A stretch of 7,516 bases of DNA from Melioribacteraceae bacterium. GTDB lineage: Bacteria; Bacteroidota; Ignavibacteria; Ignavibacteriales; Melioribacteraceae. Below the pieces are notes generated by a model. The model was given only the letters and a program-made list of their open reading frames with translations. It did no database searches and was not told the origin of the DNA. The stretch spans positions 1 through 7,516 of the forward strand of contig JAQICK010000244.1 in NCBI GenBank assembly GCA_027858595.1. The letters are read 5' to 3'. How positions within the stretch are numbered: the stretch's first letter is position 1; every line of letters starts with the position of its first letter. Of the stretch, positions 6,046 through 7,516 are shown piece after piece. The translations under genes were made by a program, and so were the position numbers.

Positions 6046-7086
6046 TTATTTTTGTAATAACCTTATAGTTTCCTCAGCCACTCTTTTCCCAGCGGTTCCA
6101 TCTAAAGCTAAAAACATTATTTTATTAGCGTTTTCTCTTTCCAATTTTAGTGCTTCTGGATTATTGACACTTTGCTCTATTGATTTGTGGAGTTCATCAA
6201 ATTCATCAATCCTAATACTAATGCTTTCAATCATCTTAGTAATTTCTTTTATTGAACGCTTCGATTCTGGCACACGGAAAGTAATAATTGGTTTATCCAA
6301 CGCACAAGCCTCACCAATAAGAGAGTTGTAATCACCAATAAAAACATCTGCAATCATTAAGTAAGTCGTAACATCAAACTTATCCAAAAAGAAAGCATTT
6401 TTAATTACTTTAAGTTTTTCAATTTTACTTTTCTCAGTCCAAGTATGGACGGTTATTAATACATTATATTTTTCTGTTAATTCTCCAACTCGGTCAATCC
6501 ATCTATCAAGAGCAGATAGACCATCAACATTCCACGTAGATGTTAAAATAATTGTAGGTTTATTTACATCAAGATTTAAATCGGTTTTAATTTTGTCGAG
6601 ATATGCTTTGTTGTAAGTTCCATTAAAAGCATTATCCAATTTTGGATATCCAATAGCTTTTGTAGTAGTAATCCCGAGCGTTTCTGCTGTTTTAACTTGT
6701 TCTGGACTACTAACAAAATATCTGTTAAAGCGATTATAATTTTCAGGTGAAGTCCATTTTTTGAATTGATACAGTCCGTGATCGAATCCAATTTTAGCAA
6801 TTTGTTCAACCGGAAATTTATGTGGAGCGTGTCTTGCCATAATTACAGCTTTAGGGAAAACAGGCATCCGTAGATAGGGTATATGTATTTTCTTTAAGTA
6901 ATCACGACTCTTTTTGTTTTTCGCAACAATTTCAATTTCTTTCAAATACTTTTTTATTGGAAGAAACATCTCATAATCAAGCGGATCAGCACAATAAAAA
7001 ACTAATTCTTTATTTCTCTTAAAAAATTTTGCAATGTTCCAAGCAAGCTTGTAAGGATATTTATAAATGTAATATGCCGGAGCCAT
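6046..7086 (-). CDS. CDP-glycerol glycerophosphotransferase-like GT-B protein (TagB/TagF family)
   Basis: A 346-residue protein with the layout of the Glyphos_transf family, which moves glycerol-phosphate or similar polyol-phosphate units from CDP donors onto surface polymers. Seen in order: GFDHGLYQ (100-107) at the position of the family's catalytic His-Gly; GYPKLD (146-151), the G-x-P-x-x-D motif; ILTSTW (180-185), the P-T-W-like strand; His214 in HTW, where the family usually has His-Pro; GDYNSLIGEACALDKPI (251-267), matching the donor-phosphate-binding D-Y-S-S...KP-I segment but with Glu259 in place of the usual Asp; and a closing LDGTAGKRV (328-336). No signal peptide; it probably acts at the cytoplasmic membrane face. 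Its ATG overlaps the upstream glycosyltransferase stop as TAATG, so the two are translated together. The fold and family are likely; donor and acceptor are unknown, and related polysaccharide or lipid modifications are possible. Confidence 0.82.
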   Translation of the reverse strand: MAPAYYIYKYPYKLAWNIAKFFKRNKELVFYCADPLDYEMFLPIKKYLKEIEIVAKNKKSRDYLKKIHIPYLRMPVFPKAVIMARHAPHKFPVEQIAKIGFDHGLYQFKKWTSPENYNRFNRYFVSSPEQVKTAETLGITTTKAIGYPKLDNAFNGTYNKAYLDKIKTDLNLDVNKPTIILTSTWNVDGLSALDRWIDRVGELTEKYNVLITVHTWTEKSKIEKLKVIKNAFFLDKFDVTTYLMIADVFIGDYNSLIGEACALDKPIITFRVPESKRSIKEITKMIESISIRIDEFDELHKSIEQSVNNPEALKLERENANKIMFLALDGTAGKRVAEETIRLLQK

Positions 7087-7516
7087 TATTCACCAAATTT
7101 TTCTAAAATATTTTTAAGAACTTCATCGGGATAAATCATTTTCATACATTCATGATGTTTTAAATGACAACTCTTCCCACCATGGCTTCCGCAGGGTCGG
7201 CATTCCATTTCTCTTTCAAAAACAAAATCATTTTTGCGATAAGGGAAATAGCCAATAGATTGTATGGTGGGTCCAAAGAATGCGAAAACATCTGTTTGCA
7301 TTGCGTTTGCGATATGTAGCGCACCGCTATCGTTGCAAATCATTAAACCACAATTCTTAATTACTGCTGCCGATTCCAAAAGTGAAAGTTCACCAGCAAG
7401 GTTAATTCCATTTTTGCTTGGAAGAACTTCTTGGCAAATGTCTTTTTCGTCTTTGCTACCGATAAGAATAACTCCAAAATTGCTTTCAATTAATTTCTCA
7501 GCTAATAATTTATAAT
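7086..7516 (-). CDS. Family 9 glycosyltransferase (heptosyltransferase-like), C-terminal part; 5' end beyond the right edge
   Basis: The frame is open from the window's right end to TAA at 7088-7086, giving the last 143 or so residues. It is the C-terminal, donor-binding half of a GT9 enzyme such as the WaaC/WaaF heptosyltransferases, which add sugars to lipopolysaccharide core or related glycans in the cytoplasm. Clear signatures are FGVILIGSKDEKD, NLAGELSLLESAAVIKNC, the hallmark NDSGALHIANAM followed by FAFFGPT, and a cysteine-rich stretch C-R-P-C-(7)-C-(6)-C with KHHECM just before IYPDEVL, common in this family. The gene has no start in the window: an internal TTG at 7379 falls within the LAGELSLLESAA motif and is not the true start. 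It leads into the glycerophosphotransferase-like gene through a TAATG overlap. The acceptor and sugar cannot be told from this part. Confidence 0.9.
   Translation of the reverse strand, partial: YKLLAEKLIESNFGVILIGSKDEKDICQEVLPSKNGINLAGELSLLESAAVIKNCGLMICNDSGALHIANAMQTDVFAFFGPTIQSIGYFPYRKNDFVFEREMECRPCGSHGGKSCHLKHHECMKMIYPDEVLKNILEKFGE

Noticed and set aside
6029..6331. Plus-strand open frame of 100 codons antisense to the glycerophosphotransferase-like gene
   Set aside because: It lies entirely over a gene with clear family motifs, its translation shows no recognisable domain, and it has no ribosome binding site; it is a shadow frame.
7264..7516. Plus-strand open frame at the right edge
   Set aside because: It is antisense to the GT9 gene, whose minus-strand frame carries the NDSG and LAGELSL motifs.

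Overview
This is an AT-rich window (G+C roughly one third by eye, not counted) from a bacterial chromosome. Almost all of it is coding. The proteins suggest the Bacteroidota/Chlorobi/Ignavibacteria side of the tree: AT-rich codon use, few clear Shine-Dalgarno sequences, an NAD+-dependent ligase, and a PgpH-type 7TM-HD phosphodiesterase next to a STAS protein and a sodium:solute symporter. This placement is inferred from style; no marker gene here proves it.

Positions 1-5934 form one run of six same-strand genes: the 3' end of ligA (NAD+-dependent DNA ligase, BRCT domain); a 176-residue protein of unknown function that overlaps ligA by ATGA and resembles the N-terminal half of a family 9 glycosyltransferase; a single-domain STAS protein of the anti-sigma-factor-antagonist type; a sodium:solute symporter starting 12 bases later at a GTG; after a 102-base gap with a clear ribosome binding site, a 727-residue membrane HD phosphodiesterase (PgpH type, predicted to degrade c-di-AMP); and a XerD-type tyrosine recombinase overlapping its end. 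Spacing suggests at least two co-transcribed blocks, ligA to symporter and pgpH to xerD.

The 111-base gap at 5935-6045 separates two convergent transcription units and holds a perfect 8-bp palindrome (ATTCCCGA / TCGGGAAT) of the kind often found as dispersed intergenic repeats.

From 6046 to the right edge, two genes run on the minus strand: a family 9 (heptosyltransferase-like) glycosyltransferase cut by the window end, and a CDP-glycerol glycerophosphotransferase-like GT-B protein whose ATG overlaps the previous stop (TAATG). Together they look like the end of a cell-surface polysaccharide or lipopolysaccharide locus.

Most of the window is housekeeping or ordinary accessory content. I see no CRISPR array, insertion sequence, tRNA or rRNA, and no convincing new system. 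The items most worth a second look are the STAS/symporter pair, the stand-alone glycosyltransferase-like half domain, the atypical glycerophosphotransferase motifs and the intergenic palindrome.
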